From: Trematomus loennbergii
Lineage: Eukaryota > Chordata > Actinopteri > Perciformes > Nototheniidae
NCBI GenBank assembly: GCA_012861695.1
Contig: JAAOOA010000002.1
Location: 26,788,998-26,852,997, forward strand
Direction of reading: 5' to 3'
DNA: 64,000 nucleotides
Positions 37,601 to 56,261 of the stretch are shown piece by piece. Numbering within the stretch: position 1 is the stretch's first letter; each line of letters begins with the position of its first letter. Both the position numbers and the translations under genes were made by a program. The notes beneath the pieces were generated by a model. It searched no databases. It was not told the DNA's origin and saw only the letters and a list, made by a program, of their open reading frames with translations.

Positions 37601-37891
37601 GATTTCTGACAAGAACGTACAAAAATACAGATGATTTAGCACTCTAGATCGGACATGCCCATCACTTCATCCTGCTTAGCAGCTCTCGTGCTTTCTGTGA
37701 CTGATATTCTTAATACACTGACAGTAGCACCTGGACTTAATAGTAGGAACTGCACATTAAACCACACATTAAAAAACTCACAGGCCATATAGATTAAAGT
37801 TATGCAGCACATTGCCCTAGTTAAGGTTTAGAAAATGCTTATGGTAACAGATATTGAGAGTAAACAAGATGCTGATTATGCTTTTGAGTAC
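34635..37891. other. intronic, no gene recognised
   Basis: No exon or transposon recognised. A pyrimidine-biased run lies at about 35910-36035. Confidence 0.5.
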
Positions 37892-38278
37892 TTAAAGGTA
37901 GCGTAGGTAAGTTTGAGAAACCGGCTCGAGATCGCTAGAATTTGAAAATACACAACCGGAAAAATCTGCCACTTCCTTATAGAGCCCCTCCTCCAACACA
38001 CACGAACGCGCACATGACCAATGAGGGCACGAGATAAGTTTGTGCACAGATGGAAGGCTGACAGGCAGGTAGGCCATCCAGTTATTTTAGCCGGGCCGGC
38101 TCAGATGATTGGTCGTGCTTTTTACAGTATTACGGCTTCCACAGATGATATTTTTTTATGGATTTTTTGTCAAAGCACTTAAGATATTCATTGCTATCGG
38201 ATGTTAAGAGCATTCCATGGAATATAACAAAAAGTGTATCTCGAGCCGGTTTCTCAAACTTACCTACCCCACCTTTAA
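37892..38278 (-). mobile_element. TTAA-flanked MITE, copy C (inverted)
   Basis: A 387-bp copy in the opposite orientation to copies A and B, with intact TTAA at both edges and long inverted termini (AAAGGTAGCGTAGGTAAG left; TTACCTACCCCACCTTTAA right). Similarity to copies A and B is high across the whole length by eye. Confidence 0.9.
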
Positions 38279-39911
38279 AGTAAAATTTTTAATTTTCATG
38301 TTTGTGATGCTTTGATCAATTATACTTTTAAAATCTTTTTTGGACCCATTTTTTGTATTATGGAAAAACTAAGAAATAACTAATTAGCTCCAAAAAATAG
38401 GGAATGCAAAGTCCTGTTGAATGCTTTTATAGCATATAAATAAAGAGCCCCTTTGTTCACATTGCATGCACACGTGTGCTGGAGCATATGAGAATATTCC
38501 TCATATGCCTGTTCTTGTTGGACTGCCCATTCTTATGCATAATACATTACAACTGAGACCAAGTGGGCCTCCTCTCTCCTTTCTCTCCCCTCTCTCTCCC
38601 TTTACCCACCACTTTCTCCTCCTTGTCCCTTACCTACTTTTACCCCAGTGATGTGCTCTCTTCCTCCCCCCTCAGCTGTCTCTCACCATCTTTCTCTCTT
38701 CCCATCTTGTTATGTGTTGTATTGTTAGGTCTTAGCTGTAATTTATTCATAGAAGTACACTGGCTAGCCTTTCCCAAAATGGAGGGATGGACGGTGGACA
38801 AAAGGGAGCTGACAAGAGATGTGGAGAGGCACTTCAGATTTGATCTTCTTCAGGTCTGGGCATTCGTGAATAGAAATCATACCTATTAATGAATGTTGTT
38901 TGCCGATGCCACAAAGCAGAGGAGGTGTTTAAATAATTACTTTCTTTTTCAATTCTCAGCAGTCAAAAAGTGCTTTGAATGAAATGTCAAAACAAATTGC
39001 CTAAGGGATGGGATTTTCTTCTCCACTGTGAAATATTAGATTATTCATTTATTTATCGTCATCTTTCAATATCCCAGGCACCGTGCTGTCTCTCCTGTTT
39101 AGGCAGACAAGTTAGTCTACAATTCGAAGCTCACAGATCTTGATATTTCCTTTTATGAGATTTCGTTGTGGCCTTTGTGACCATATTGTTTATTGTTGCT
39201 CTCCAAATGTGTTTAGCTCTTTGGGATTTCCCTTCAAAGTTTGACCTTTACTGCAGAATGATGTCCGTGCAGAGTTTGACATTCATCTGTTAAAGGGAGA
39301 AGTTCCTCTGCGCTCACTATTAATATAAGTTTAAGAAAGACACTTAAACACTTTAAGGCATGAGTACCAAACGTTTTTTTTCAAAGCAACGTATATTTAT
39401 TTATTTAAACAGATCTATAATGATGTTAAAGTCTTGTTCTTTGGTCTTTCTGTTTTAATTTAATGTCTGTTCAGTCATTTCTTTGCCTTCCTTTACTCAC
39501 GTTCCCTATATAACCTGCAGTGAGCCAGCTACAAGTGTTTTTATATTTTTGAGACATTATTACGGGATCCTGGATAGAAATATAAAAAATATAAATAACT
39601 TCCCTTATATTTATATAAGCTTGGGGATAGGTAGAACAGTTCACAGTTAGCTGGTTACTGGTTTGTAACATGTTCAAACTCTCCAAGGGAGGGTTTTTTG
39701 GTATCTTGAGGCACACATTTTGACCGTAACCATGCAGCCAATCAGAACCCAGTTCTTTCCGTGTCATGGTAAATTGTTTCCTAATGGTTGCAGTTATACA
39801 ATAGATGTGATGTAGGAAACGGAGTGTTTGTAGTAGCTGATGGCGTTTGATGACCATTATAGTATATTGTCCAATAACCACCAGTTTGCCCAGTGAGCTG
39901 CTAAATTGTTT

Positions 39912-39913
<2 letters not shown>
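38279..39913. other. intronic, no gene recognised
   Basis: Pyrimidine-rich run at about 38565-38700. The 136-codon minus-strand ORF at 39471-39881 has no recognisable domain and an AT-biased composition; I do not call it. Confidence 0.5.
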
Positions 39914-39975
<62 letters not shown>

Positions 39976-40011
39976 TGTGTGTGTGTGTGTGGTGTGTGTG
40001 TGTGTGTGTGT

Positions 40012-40055
<44 letters not shown>
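39914..40055. repeat. (TG)n microsatellite with four GTGGTG breaks
   Basis: TG array of about 142 bp. GTGGTG phase breaks occur at roughly 20-25 base spacing (near 39943, 39968, 39991 and 40011). Confidence 0.97.
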
Positions 40056-41304
<1,249 letters not shown>

Positions 41305-41392
41305 ATCACACAAGATAAGAGGAGTAAGCCCCTCTGTCTAAGGATGAAGTGTCTAATCGGCTGCTTAACTAGAGATTTTATTACACACGCAA

Positions 41393-42863
<1,471 letters not shown>

Positions 42864-43250
42864 TTAAAGGTGGGGTAGGTAATTTTGGAGAAACGGCTCG
42901 AGATCGCTAGAATTTGAAAATACACAGCCGGAAAAAATCTGCCACTTTTACAGAGCCCCTCCTCCAACACACACGAACGCGCACATGACCAATGAGGGCA
43001 CGAGATAAGTTTGTGCACAGATGGAAGGCTGACAGGCAGGTAGGCCATCCAGTTATTTTAGCCGGGCCTGTTAAAATGATTGGTCGTGCTTTTTACAGTA
43101 TTACGGCTTCCACAGATTACATTTTTGTATGGATTTTTTGTCAAAGCACTTAAGATATTCATTGCTATCGGGATGTTAAGAGCATTCCATGGAATATAAC
43201 AACAAGGGTATCTCGAGCCGGTTTCTCAAACTTACCTACCCCACCTTTAA
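42864..43250 (-). mobile_element. TTAA-flanked MITE, copy D (inverted)
   Basis: A 387-bp copy in the same orientation as copy C, with TTAA at 42864-42867 and 43247-43250 and termini AAAGGTGGGGTAGGTAA and CCTACCCCACCTTTAA. It carries a small number of private substitutions, for example GGCCTGTTAAAATGATTGG in the interior. Confidence 0.9.
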
Positions 43251-43971
43251 TTCAACTAAACAAGGAAGCTTCTTTAAAGAATAGTCTTTAATAATGTGTG
43301 ATCACTTTGATGACAAACAATACAAGGACCTTGCTGAAATATTATATAATTGGCAGTTGTTTGGTTTAAATCAGGTAATATGATCATAGAATATGAACAA
43401 TACCTGATTGATAATGGATGCTGTGGACACATTTATATTATGACTCAAACTGTATTGAGAAAACACAGAACTACTGAATCCTCTTACCTCAAAAGTTTTT
43501 CAAGGCAGAAGGAAACTTGAACATCATAGATTTCACTTTGAGGGCACAGCAGGCTGATAACATTGTCTAAACTTAAATATCACATCATTTTTCCTGTGTA
43601 CTGGACATGTGTCCTCCTGAGCAGCTTTGGCTCCGAGGTAACTTCCAGTCAGGATACAGTCCACACGTTCACTCGAGTGTGAATGTTCGCTTGTGAACAT
43701 TGGAGGAGATGTTGTTATCCTTTGTTTGTGTTAGTGTGTGTACAAGAGTTATATCGTGCTGGACACAGGTTTAGATTGAAACGAGTTTTCTGCACTTGTG
43801 TTTATCCCTGTGAGTGTGATATATCATATGTGTGTAAATGTATGTATGTGTGTGTGTATGCACACAGGCGTTGCTCTCTTATCTCCGGCCTCACACAGGA
43901 ACTGTACCAACAGGAGACCGGAAGCCTTATCGCTCCAAACACCACCACACTGTTTACTCAGACAAGCGAAT
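43251..43971. other. intronic, no gene recognised
   Basis: No recognised element; the ORFs starting here continue into the CA array and are artefacts. Confidence 0.5.
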
Positions 43972-44151
<180 letters not shown>

Positions 44152-44515
44152 TTACTTTCCTTTCTCGTATATTCACTAAGCGTAATGAGAGGAAGCGTGG
44201 CGTTTACAGTGCGATGTGTTTGTGTGTTTTGGAGTGTGTGTGCATGCGTTTATGCTCCTGTATTGTCAACATTGTGAGGACAGGCTAAGAAATAATAATT
44301 TAGTAAACTGTATGTTCATGCATGTAATTGGCTAAAGGTCAGCTTCAATGTGTGAAGATATAATTGCAGCTCTGAGCGAGATTAGGAGTTATGTATGAAA
44401 ATCTGGTTGGCTTAATTTCTGTTTATATCGTTTGTGTAAAGATGATAATATAGGGTAACGTTGATAAGCAGATAAGATAGATAAAGTCAAACAATGAAGC
44501 AAATAAGTCCTTAAT

Positions 44516-44830
44516 TAGAGCTGCACCGAATACTTCATTTATCAATTACTCTATTGACAAAAAGAGAATAATCGCCAACTTTTTGGATATTAAAATATCA
44601 GTTAAGTCGTCTTTCCTCCATGAATGACACTTAATTTAGCTTTCTTCCAGTTTTATATCACATTTAACTATTTATTTTATGGTTTTGGACTGACAAGACA
44701 TTTAAAGACATCATCTTGGGCTTTAAGAAACTGGGATGGGCATTTTTAGACCAATTAAACTATTCTTTAATCTAGAAAATAACATTACGGCAGATAAAAT
44801 GATAATGACAATGATCATTGGTTGCAACCT
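44516..44830 (+). repeat. decayed 'AGAGCTGCA...AATCG' teleost repeat
   Basis: The order of words 'agagctgcac-gaatac', 'aataatcgccaac', 'gacaagacatttaaagacatcatcttgggctttaag', 'gatgggcattttt', 'agaaaataac' and 'ttggttgcaacc' follows a very common fish non-autonomous DNA repeat. Its intact form starts 'tagagctgcaacgattaatcg' and ends with the inverse 'gttgcagccct'. The start and end here (AGAGCTGCA and TTGCAACC) keep traces of that inversion. Confidence 0.75.
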
Positions 44831-46675
44831 TACACCTAATATTTCACTGCATGTTTTGCATGCATAATTCCCCAAGCTTTCACACCAAGAAACATGGACA
44901 TTCTTGGTTCTTCTAGCTCCCCAACAAAGTATTAATGCAATGATTTGACATACAAGGCCTTCATCTGGCAAATATCTGAGCAAGGCTTTATATCCAGATA
45001 AAATATGGCACATTTTAGTCTGCAGCCTTTTCTTTTGCATGCCTTTTTGATCTTTTGTACTACCCCCCTGCCTTTGCGCTCACATATTGACCCATGAATG
45101 TGATAGCTGTAGCCTGTGGCTGGAACATACTGTGCTGTATGACTGGGAGTATGTTTCCACTGATGTCCTTGTGATCTGCGTAACGCTAGGACTACAATTA
45201 TCCAACCTCTGATGTGCACATTCGATATGACTCTGACCCAGAATTGTAACTTCTGGTTAATGTACAGTAGCTCCCATACAACATGCAACGCTAGAATACC
45301 CTGAAATAATTTTTACTATGATTTTACTTTAATTAGACAGTTTCAAAACTTTCCATTCGTAATGAACACTGTATTTCTCTTTATTTGCTGGCTTTGTTAT
45401 CTTTGCGACAGATTGCTCAGTCATTAAGCTTGACTGTGTATAATTGTGGTTATTCACAGAAAGAGTTGATGAATGAAAATCATTGAGGAGCATTATGTTT
45501 CCTCATGGGGACATATAAAGAAGTATGTTTATAGACTCCCTGCGATGAACAGAAGAAAAGCTATTCCGCTGTTCAGCATAAAGGGTGATTAAGTTCTTTA
45601 ATGAGTGTCATTAGCAGAAATTACAGTGCATGTGTGCACTTTTGTACCACCATGACACAAATGAAAGTCAGATCTTTTCAATGCACAAATTCATGCACAG
45701 TTAATGTTCCACAGCTGGTGCAGATGGATAAAACTCTTCCAGTGATCAAAGAGATATGAATGCTGTAGTTTCCTCTTTTGTAACTCACTGGCAGAGATGA
45801 GCTGTGACACATTGGCACCAGCATCCTAAAATGTTAAGAAAGAAAGACAACAGTGCTGCTGGAATTAGTTTTGTTAATCAACAGTCAAACAGGTGAGTCC
45901 AAAGCAGTTTAATGAAGTTAGTCACATGGGTGAGTCTGAAATGTCTTTGGTTCACTTCTCCCTTTATCATAGACTCTTCTCACAGCAGATAGTTTGACTC
46001 CCAGTTAGGACAAACAGAGATGTCGATTAGAGCAATAATGATGTCTCAATCCCTTTAGGGTGACGACTTACACACCTTTTTCATTTTTACTAATACTGTA
46101 CATGTATTTTGGTGGGAGGTTGGGAATGTTTTGACTTCAACTCCACAGACAATGTGTCAAAGGTGGGCATATTTTGCTCTTGATCATAATCCTTAACAAC
46201 ATGTTTTAATGAGCCCCAATTTCCAATAAAAGGGACATAAATACAGTATGAGCAATTTGTGAGGTTGTCACAAGGATTTGGAAGGCAAGACAAGTGACTT
46301 ATTACTTACATATGTGTACTTGTGCATTGTGCTCTCACACATATTTGTTCATGCATGTCAGTGCGAGGGATTTTGGACCTATACATCCACATTAAGACAT
46401 CAGCTGCCTCTTTCAGTTAATTCTAAGTGTGGGAAGTCTCTGTACAGTAAAGCTTAGACAGTGATTTAAAGAAACGGTTTTGTTAATCCAGCCATGATTT
46501 AGGTTTGGACTTCTGCCTTCATAAATCTGTAGTGGAGTCAGTTTGTGTACAGCAGCGTGTCAAAGCTGCCACCTTATGTTTGCTGATGAGCTTTCACTTT
46601 ATTCCACTGTATGCATCAATGTAAGTCACTCTGGATATGAATGTCAACTAAATTATTAAACAGGGAATGCACATA
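44831..46675. other. intronic, no gene recognised
   Basis: The minus-strand ORFs at 44932-45288 and 44723-45040 overlap, lack domains and partly overlie the decayed repeat. Confidence 0.5.
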
Positions 46676-46800
46676 AGAGAGTGAGGTGGGAGAGGGGAGG
46701 GGAGTGACATAAGAGGGGGGAGGCATGGAGGATAGAGAGAGGAAAGGAGGAGAAAAGGCAACGATAAAAAGAGAGAGAAAAAAATCTCAAGACACTCTTT
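46676..46800 (+). repeat. purine-rich low-complexity tract
   Basis: GGGAGAGGGGAGGGGAG and AGAGAGAG words dominate, directly before the CA array. Confidence 0.75.
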
Positions 46801-46820
46801 TGACTTCAGTTTGACTTGCG

Positions 46821-49430
<2,610 letters not shown>

Positions 49431-49560
49431 ATGAAGGAGGAAGAGGAAGACAAATTAGATGAAGACAAATGATGAGACAAAGGGACCCAGAGGTGGGGGG
49501 GCGGGGGGGTATGAAGGTGAGAGTAAGGAGAGAATAAGAACTGATTTTACCAGGAGAAAG
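49431..49560 (+). repeat. purine-rich tract with G7-C-G7 core
   Basis: GAGGAAGAGGAAGAC-type sequence leads to GGTGGGGGGGCGGGGGGGTA (49493-49512 approximately). Two runs of seven G separated by one C can supply four G-triplets, a predicted G-quadruplex on the + (transcript) strand. Confidence 0.7.
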
Positions 49561-52500
49561 GAGGTGGTTGTTAGGACCAGGGTACCATGGCATTGGCGAC
49601 CACTGACTGATAAAGGTGTGTGTGTTTTATATAGTCCTTTGTAGTTGTGTGTACGTGTGAATTTGTGGACTCTGGATGTGTGTGTGTTTGCGTTTGTGTG
49701 TGTTTGATTGAGCGAGAGACTTTCTGGAACAGGTGTTTGGACTGTGACGAGGGTATGGATTGAAGAGGGTCACAAAAGTCGGACACAAATTATTTTCTAG
49801 CAATTTCGAAAAAGCCATGTAAGTGAAAACTGGTTAACAACAGAAAATCGAGTCGGCTCGAGTTATACCTAAGAGCAAGAGAAAAGACTGAGAGAGGAGC
49901 AGATAGAAGGAAGAGAGGAAAGATGACAGGTGAGGAAAATTGGAAAGAAAATTATTTCTGATTTCCTCAGGAGTGGTGAGGAGATTGGGCACATCCGCGA
50001 GATAAATTGCTATACACACACTGTAGGATGCGTACACACCAGATCCAGTCCTACTATTATACTCTGTCAGTGCTTTAACATTGAGTGCTACTGTATGAGC
50101 TGGCTGCAGTAAGCACGAGATAAAGTGTTTTAATCATGGAGCAGAATCACTTCCCTTATCCCTTAATCTCTGTGATGTGCAGGATTGAGAATGTCACTCT
50201 CAAAAAGTAATCTAGTACACTGTAATCTGTTGAAATACTCTAGGGGTGGACAATGTGACCATATACTGTATACATGTACCATAACCAATATTGAACCTTA
50301 CCTTTTATCTTCGGGTATCCATTTCCTTTCTGCAGTTGTATTGCATTTGATTGCTCACTAGATGGACAACACAAGAGGAAAACAAACCCATTGCATATGC
50401 TAATCCATCATATTAATTAGAATTTGATATGTTGATATGATCTGTTCATTTTTAAGGCATTATCTTAATGCTATCTCTTTTTGTTATCAAGAAAACAATT
50501 TCTTTATAGATGTTTGTGATTCTATATTAAGATACATCTTATCACTCAGTTAAATCTGCAACATAAGATTACCCTTATCAGCTGAAACAGCAGCACACAT
50601 GCATTGCATACACAATATTGGTTCCAACATATTGCCTTGCAGGGTCCCTGCTGGAGTTAATTCTTGCTGAGATACCCTATATCCTTTAAATAGGCACACA
50701 TAAACACATATAGTACAGTATATTCACAAAAGCATGTTATTTTTCACATACACACAAAGATCTTACGCTAGAGTACTTATGTCACAGTCAATCAGATTCA
50801 GCCGTGAGAAAATGCCACTAAGATGAAGAGACTGTAACATGAACAGAAAGCAGATGAGATTAGAAGGAAAGAAAAAGGAAGGCAGTAAATGCATTCACGG
50901 TGCGAGCGCCAACACACTGTACTGTAAATCTGGCCTACTTGGCACTGTAAAGCCTCTCAATGGATTAGACTTCCCACTTTGTTGTTTTTTCTTTTCCCTT
51001 TCTTTGTCTGTTTTTTGGGGACATCCTCTTTAGGCCTGACTATTCCCTTTGAAATGGAAACAATAAGCTCATTGGTATTCCGTATAAAGATGTGTGTGTA
51101 GGAGAGAGGAAGAAGGCGAGGTGAGGACAGAAAGAGAGGGCTTGTACAACTTTGAAGTTTGTTTTTGGGATGTAGACTGATGTTTTGATTGATGCGGGGG
51201 CATTCAAATGAAGGAAGCACAGAAGTTGCCCTTCATTTCCCTTCTGCAGAGGCTGCTGAATGATAACTACACCCTTTGGAGAAATTGTCCTAAAAGTAAA
51301 AATATTGGTTTCCATTTTGGTCATCAGTCTTCTCAAAGCTAAGGAAGCAATGGTTGTACTTGACAGTAATCCAAATGAGAACTACGAGGGCAATTGAAGA
51401 GTGCAGTCCTCCAACAAAGCCATTTACATAAGTGAAATTGTGCTTTTTCCCGCCCCTTCATTCAGATCCCCTCCAAAATGTAGTGGGTCTTTCTTTGACT
51501 CATGCTTCAACCTTCCACCAGAGCAGGAGGTCCAGCTGCCTGCATGCACTGTAGTTTAACCATTTGTACACATGGGGGCACTATGACAGCAGAACTGCAG
51601 CAAGAAAAAAAGGGAAACACAGGGGAGAAAAACAAGGAATTGACGGGAAGATATTAATAGAAAGAAAAATGAAAATGAGAGAAGAAGTAAAGGAAGGAAT
51701 GAAGGAAGAAGGAAAGGCAGAACATGTGAGGGAAAAGGAAGGAAGAGGCCAGAGATGGGCAAGGTTAAATGTGTGCGTGGTCTGTTTGATTAGGGCATTG
51801 CTGTGCATGTCTGTTGAGGGCGTGTGTGTGCATCTGACAAACATGTTCATGACATGTGTGTCTGTGTTGGCGCGCCCATAACTGCCATTGTGTATTCAGA
51901 CCTAGATAGTGTTCCTTTGTGTTGACCTGTTGAGTGTCTGTCTGCGTCACAGCTTCAGAGGACTTGCTCAATTCCTGTCAGAAGAACTGGTTGTCTTTTC
52001 TCTGACTGCCAACATTCTTCCGTCAATACTCATCAATACTCAACCATCTGGACTGAAACCACAAGATGAACCATGTATTGTAATGAGCATTATTCTGATA
52101 ATTAAATTAGAGCAGCAAAAAACTATCATTTCCATTATACATTAATTTGCCAAATGTTTACCTGATAATTAAGTTAATTCTTAAGTAGGGTTTATAAAAT
52201 GTCAGAAAATAATGTGAAGCATCCTTCACCCTTTCCCAGAAACCAAGTCGATGTCTTCATATTGGTTGTTTTGTCTGTCCAACAGTCCAAACGAGAGATA
52301 TTGGGATAGAACAAATAAGAACATATTCACATTTTAAACCTCGGAAAACTACGAATCTTGGAAAAAATACTTTCAAAATAAATTGGTGATCAAATACTAT
52401 TACCGTACTATTATTTTATTCATCTCTAAATGTGCTATTCTGCTCTAAATCAAATGATTCGGTTAGTCAAAAACGTAGTGAAAATACCAAATGTTCAAAT

Positions 52501-53357
52501 ACAAAAATTGCTATTAAATAAGTAGTTTTAATTTATGTTGTATTAGTGCAAAATGCTAGTTTCTTAAAACATAAAAATCAATAAGGAATCTTATGAGAAA
52601 ACCTTAGGGATCTTGTTAATTGTGTGAGAGAACTAATCAAATGAGTTAAGAAAATGTAAAACATTGTAATTTCAAGATTTCTGTAGAAAACATTTAAACA
52701 TTTACAATGCCATTGCCACTTGGCAAAATATATGAGCTTGGTGATATGATCATAAGCTCCTGAATGTCTTTTAACACTACCTACTAATAGTACCACTACT
52801 ACTCACTACTACTTGCCAAATATCTCCAGTTTTATCTCAAGGTGCCATAAACTTTTTCGCACTTGAATTACACTCTCTGACATCCTGGTGTCTATGTTCA
52901 CCCCCCTCTGTGTTGCATCATTATTTGACATGGTAAGAGTATTCACATTTGATATTTCTGCATTTTTGCACATAACTCCGTCAGTTTTGGAGGTGAATAA
53001 GTTTGTCTTCAAGCAACAAGAACACATCTGTTCTCCAAATCATAATATGACAGAGTTTTTAAACTGACTTTCCTTCACTGAATGATGTTGGTTTAGGAAA
53101 AATGTCCACATAAGCTGTACTGCAATCTGTCTATAGCTGAGTAATATTCCCCTTCTCAAATATGTTTTTTCTCCTTTTTAAACTCATTCTCTAAGAGGTG
53201 CAGTTTTGATCCTATGCGTGTGTGAGTGTGTGTTCCTGAATATGTCAGGGTCAGTGCATTCATTCACTGACGCATTTTAAAAAGGAAATTGTTGGTATAA
53301 ATTGTTCTGTGATTTCTGCACCTCAGAAAGATGGGGTGCCATAGCAACGAATGGAAC
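49561..53357. other. intronic, no gene recognised
   Basis: No exon or transposon recognised. A purine-rich run at about 51600-51760 gives false ORFs on both strands. Confidence 0.5.
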
Positions 53358-53408
53358 TCACACACACACACACACACACACCACACACACACACCCACAC
53401 ACACACAC

Positions 53409-53465
<57 letters not shown>

Positions 53466-53470
53466 CACAC
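53358..53470. repeat. (CA)n microsatellite, ~113 bp
   Basis: CA array with CACCAC, ACCCAC and ACAACA interruptions. Confidence 0.97.
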
Positions 53471-54193
53471 TGACATCGTCATTACATTACCACTTGAAGC
53501 ATCTATTCAGCCTGTTCACCGACTCACAGTAGATAGTCTAAATGCTGCATTCTTATTGGTTGAACTAAGAAACCAATTAGATAAGAGGAAAAAGGAAGAT
53601 AGAGAAGACATTTTCTGTCTGATGTATCGTGTTAATACCAGCACACGTATGCAAATATGTGCAAATACTACTAGACCCATATTAAGTTTGCATTAACAAA
53701 CACACACTCACACACACGGTGTACAGTGCAGGTGGTAGTATAGGGCTCTGTCGCCCCCACACCACATTGGTTGTTGCGTAGTTTTGAGTAACGAAAGTAG
53801 AATAAAGAAAGAAAATGGAGCGTGAGAGAAAAAAGTGAGAGTTTTGTTGGTTTGCTGCAGTGTTTCTTTTTTCTCACTGCCCCAGCATGACTTCTTTCCA
53901 TCTATTATTCTTAGGTTTCTTACAACAGCTGCTGTTGTGCTGCAGTGTTTTTGTCCATTGTTGTCCTTTCACTCCCTCCATTGTGGGCTGCTCTCTCTCT
54001 CTATATTTTCAACTTGCTTCAACCTTTTTTCTATTTCAACCTTACTCACTGTTGGAGATTTTCCGCAGCACTTTCAATTTGACCTGTACAGTATGTGTTT
54101 TTTTCTATTCTTCAGGGCATGTATGCATTCATGTATGAGTTTAAGCTGACGCTGACATTACCAGAGGCTACACTGACCGTAATTTACAGGGTC

Positions 54194-54208
54194 ACCCCCC
54201 CCCCCCCC
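54194..54208 (+). repeat. poly(C) run
   Basis: Fourteen or fifteen consecutive C; the other strand is a G-run capable of G-quadruplex stacking. Its exact length is unreliable in any assembly. Confidence 0.85.
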
Positions 54209-55636
54209 TCCGACCATTTGCAGGTTTTGCCGCCTTCCTTCCATCTGTCTGTCTCCTTCTTCATGTCTCTTGCTTTTCACTTCCCCATCCTCTGGATTTC
54301 AATCACCAACTCCTAAAACTGCCCACTGTTTCCCGTTCACCTTTGACATGATCGGCAATAACCTGATACTAAGGGAAGGAAGTGTGTGTGTACGTGAGTC
54401 CGTTCACCTGCATGTGTGTGTGTCTGAACATTTTGAGCAGGAAGGAAGCAGCTAAGAACAAGAAGCTCTCTTTTACGGACATAAACAAAGACACAAGCAC
54501 ATGCCTTAATTTATTCTTGCATTGATTTTTGGGACATAGATGAAGACCAAGCTTAAATAAACTACATGATAGATAAAAAAAATATGAATACATTTTTGGT
54601 TGCCAGGTTTTTAAAGATCTTTTGGCCTGGTGTTCATCCTGTTTGAGGACAATAGTTCATCAGGTGACTCCTCCAATAGATCATTTTGGCAACTTACCTC
54701 CTGGGGAAAATAAGCTGCAGAGCCAAATTAAATGTATTACCAACATACTATGATTTTGACTGCTGACATGATGAATTGCTGCAGCAAATACCAAACTAAT
54801 GACTCACTCACATTTATTACTCCAGGAGTGATTGTTAAGTAGAAAGTAAGAATCCCATTTAGTAATATAATTGGCAATGGGTCTCACTTCATCCATCAGG
54901 GAGCAATGAAAGTGCGTTCCTGATGAATTAAAGTGATAGCTTAAAGAATTGCACAAGTGATACTAGAGTAGAACAGAATCTATCTCAACCTGGCAACGCA
55001 AGAGGTGTTCTTAAGATATCTTTCTATCTGATCTACTCAGAATAAGATGGCGTTTATTAGTAAAGTAAATCGTCACAATAAATATATCCTCTAACAAAAC
55101 TAATGCTTTATTAGAAAGTGGTTCCTCATTGGCAAGCCCAACAAATATGGAGACAAACAGACTGCACTCTTAACCGACCTTTGAGACAGAATGGACTTGA
55201 TGCCGACAGGCTGTGTAACATTAGTAAGGAACACCTTCCACAAAAACAGGCATTTGCCAGCTGTTCTTACTGACAACAGCAGCTGTTTGTTGCTTTCTGT
55301 CAGGTGGTTGCACAGTTTGAATGCAGAAAGCAAGACCCAACATTTTTTCTAGATTGTTCTCTAGACAAAGTAAAACCATGTGTCCCCACCCAAAATCGAT
55401 TATGTAATGTTTTATCTATCTAGCATGAAGAAATGTATAACATCATTCACAAGATCAGTTATATATCTTTTTTTATGCAAAGATGAGGAGGCAACACATT
55501 TTCATGGAGCCAACGAGAATAAAGTATTGCTTTATCTAAAAAAACGGAGGCTATCAGTTGAAACCAAGGTCTTAAAAATCTCACTAAGGAGTGATCACGA
55601 CGAGAGGACAGATTTTCCACAGTTTAAACAGTGCAG

Positions 55637-55661
55637 AGTTGTTGTTGTTGTTGTTGTTGTA
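55637..55661 (+). repeat. (GTT)n trinucleotide microsatellite
   Basis: About eight GTT units, translated as a run of Val or Cys in spurious ORFs. Confidence 0.95.
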
Positions 55662-56128
55662 AAACCACTCGGAGTCTCTCAGCGTTAGCAGTGAGTGACA
55701 GTGACCCTCACATGGATCAAAGGATCAGTCATGATGTCGGCTCTGTCCAGTGTCACTCCAGTTGTTACACAGCGGTCACTCAAGTCATGGAGGTCTGTTC
55801 AAAACACGAAACCAACCGAGCATGTGTTCGTTTTGCTGCTGTGAGCCAAGGAAAAACTGTGTGGCCCTGTGTTCCCAGGTCTCCTCTCCAGAAAACTGAT
55901 CTCCCCAAGCTCTCCTTCAGTTTTAAGATCAACGCTCCACATGCTCATCAAAGCGACAACATTTTAACATTACAGATCCACTATTACACGCTGAACCCTC
56001 CATTTAAGTGTTTAAGCTGTTATCTACAAAGCAAACCCATTTTTAGTTCAACTCATCAGGAACTTTAAAAGGCATCGTCAATTGGCCTGGATTTCAGAGA
56101 AATTATATGCTTCAATTCCATAATTCCA

Positions 56129-56175
56129 ACACACACACACACACACACACGCACAAACAGGCACGCGCACGCACG

Positions 56176-56260
<85 letters not shown>

Positions 56261-56261
56261 A
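56129..56261. repeat. (CA)n with GCAC core
   Basis: CA array interrupted by a GCACGCGCACGCACGCACGC-like block near 56160-56182 and one CACCAC break. It resembles the 34.55-kb array. Confidence 0.96.

Larger units (their letters stand above)
53471..56128. other. intronic, no gene recognised
   Basis: Contains a C14-15 homopolymer (about 54194-54208) and a (GTT)n run (55637-55660). No exon or transposon terminus recognised. Confidence 0.5.

Noticed and set aside
39471..39881. 136-codon minus-strand ORF
   Set aside because: No recognisable domain, AT-biased residues (Ile, Tyr, Asn), no splice or promoter context.
44932..45288. 118-codon minus-strand ORF with a basic cluster
   Set aside because: No domain recognised. 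It overlaps another ORF in a different frame and adjoins a decayed repeat.
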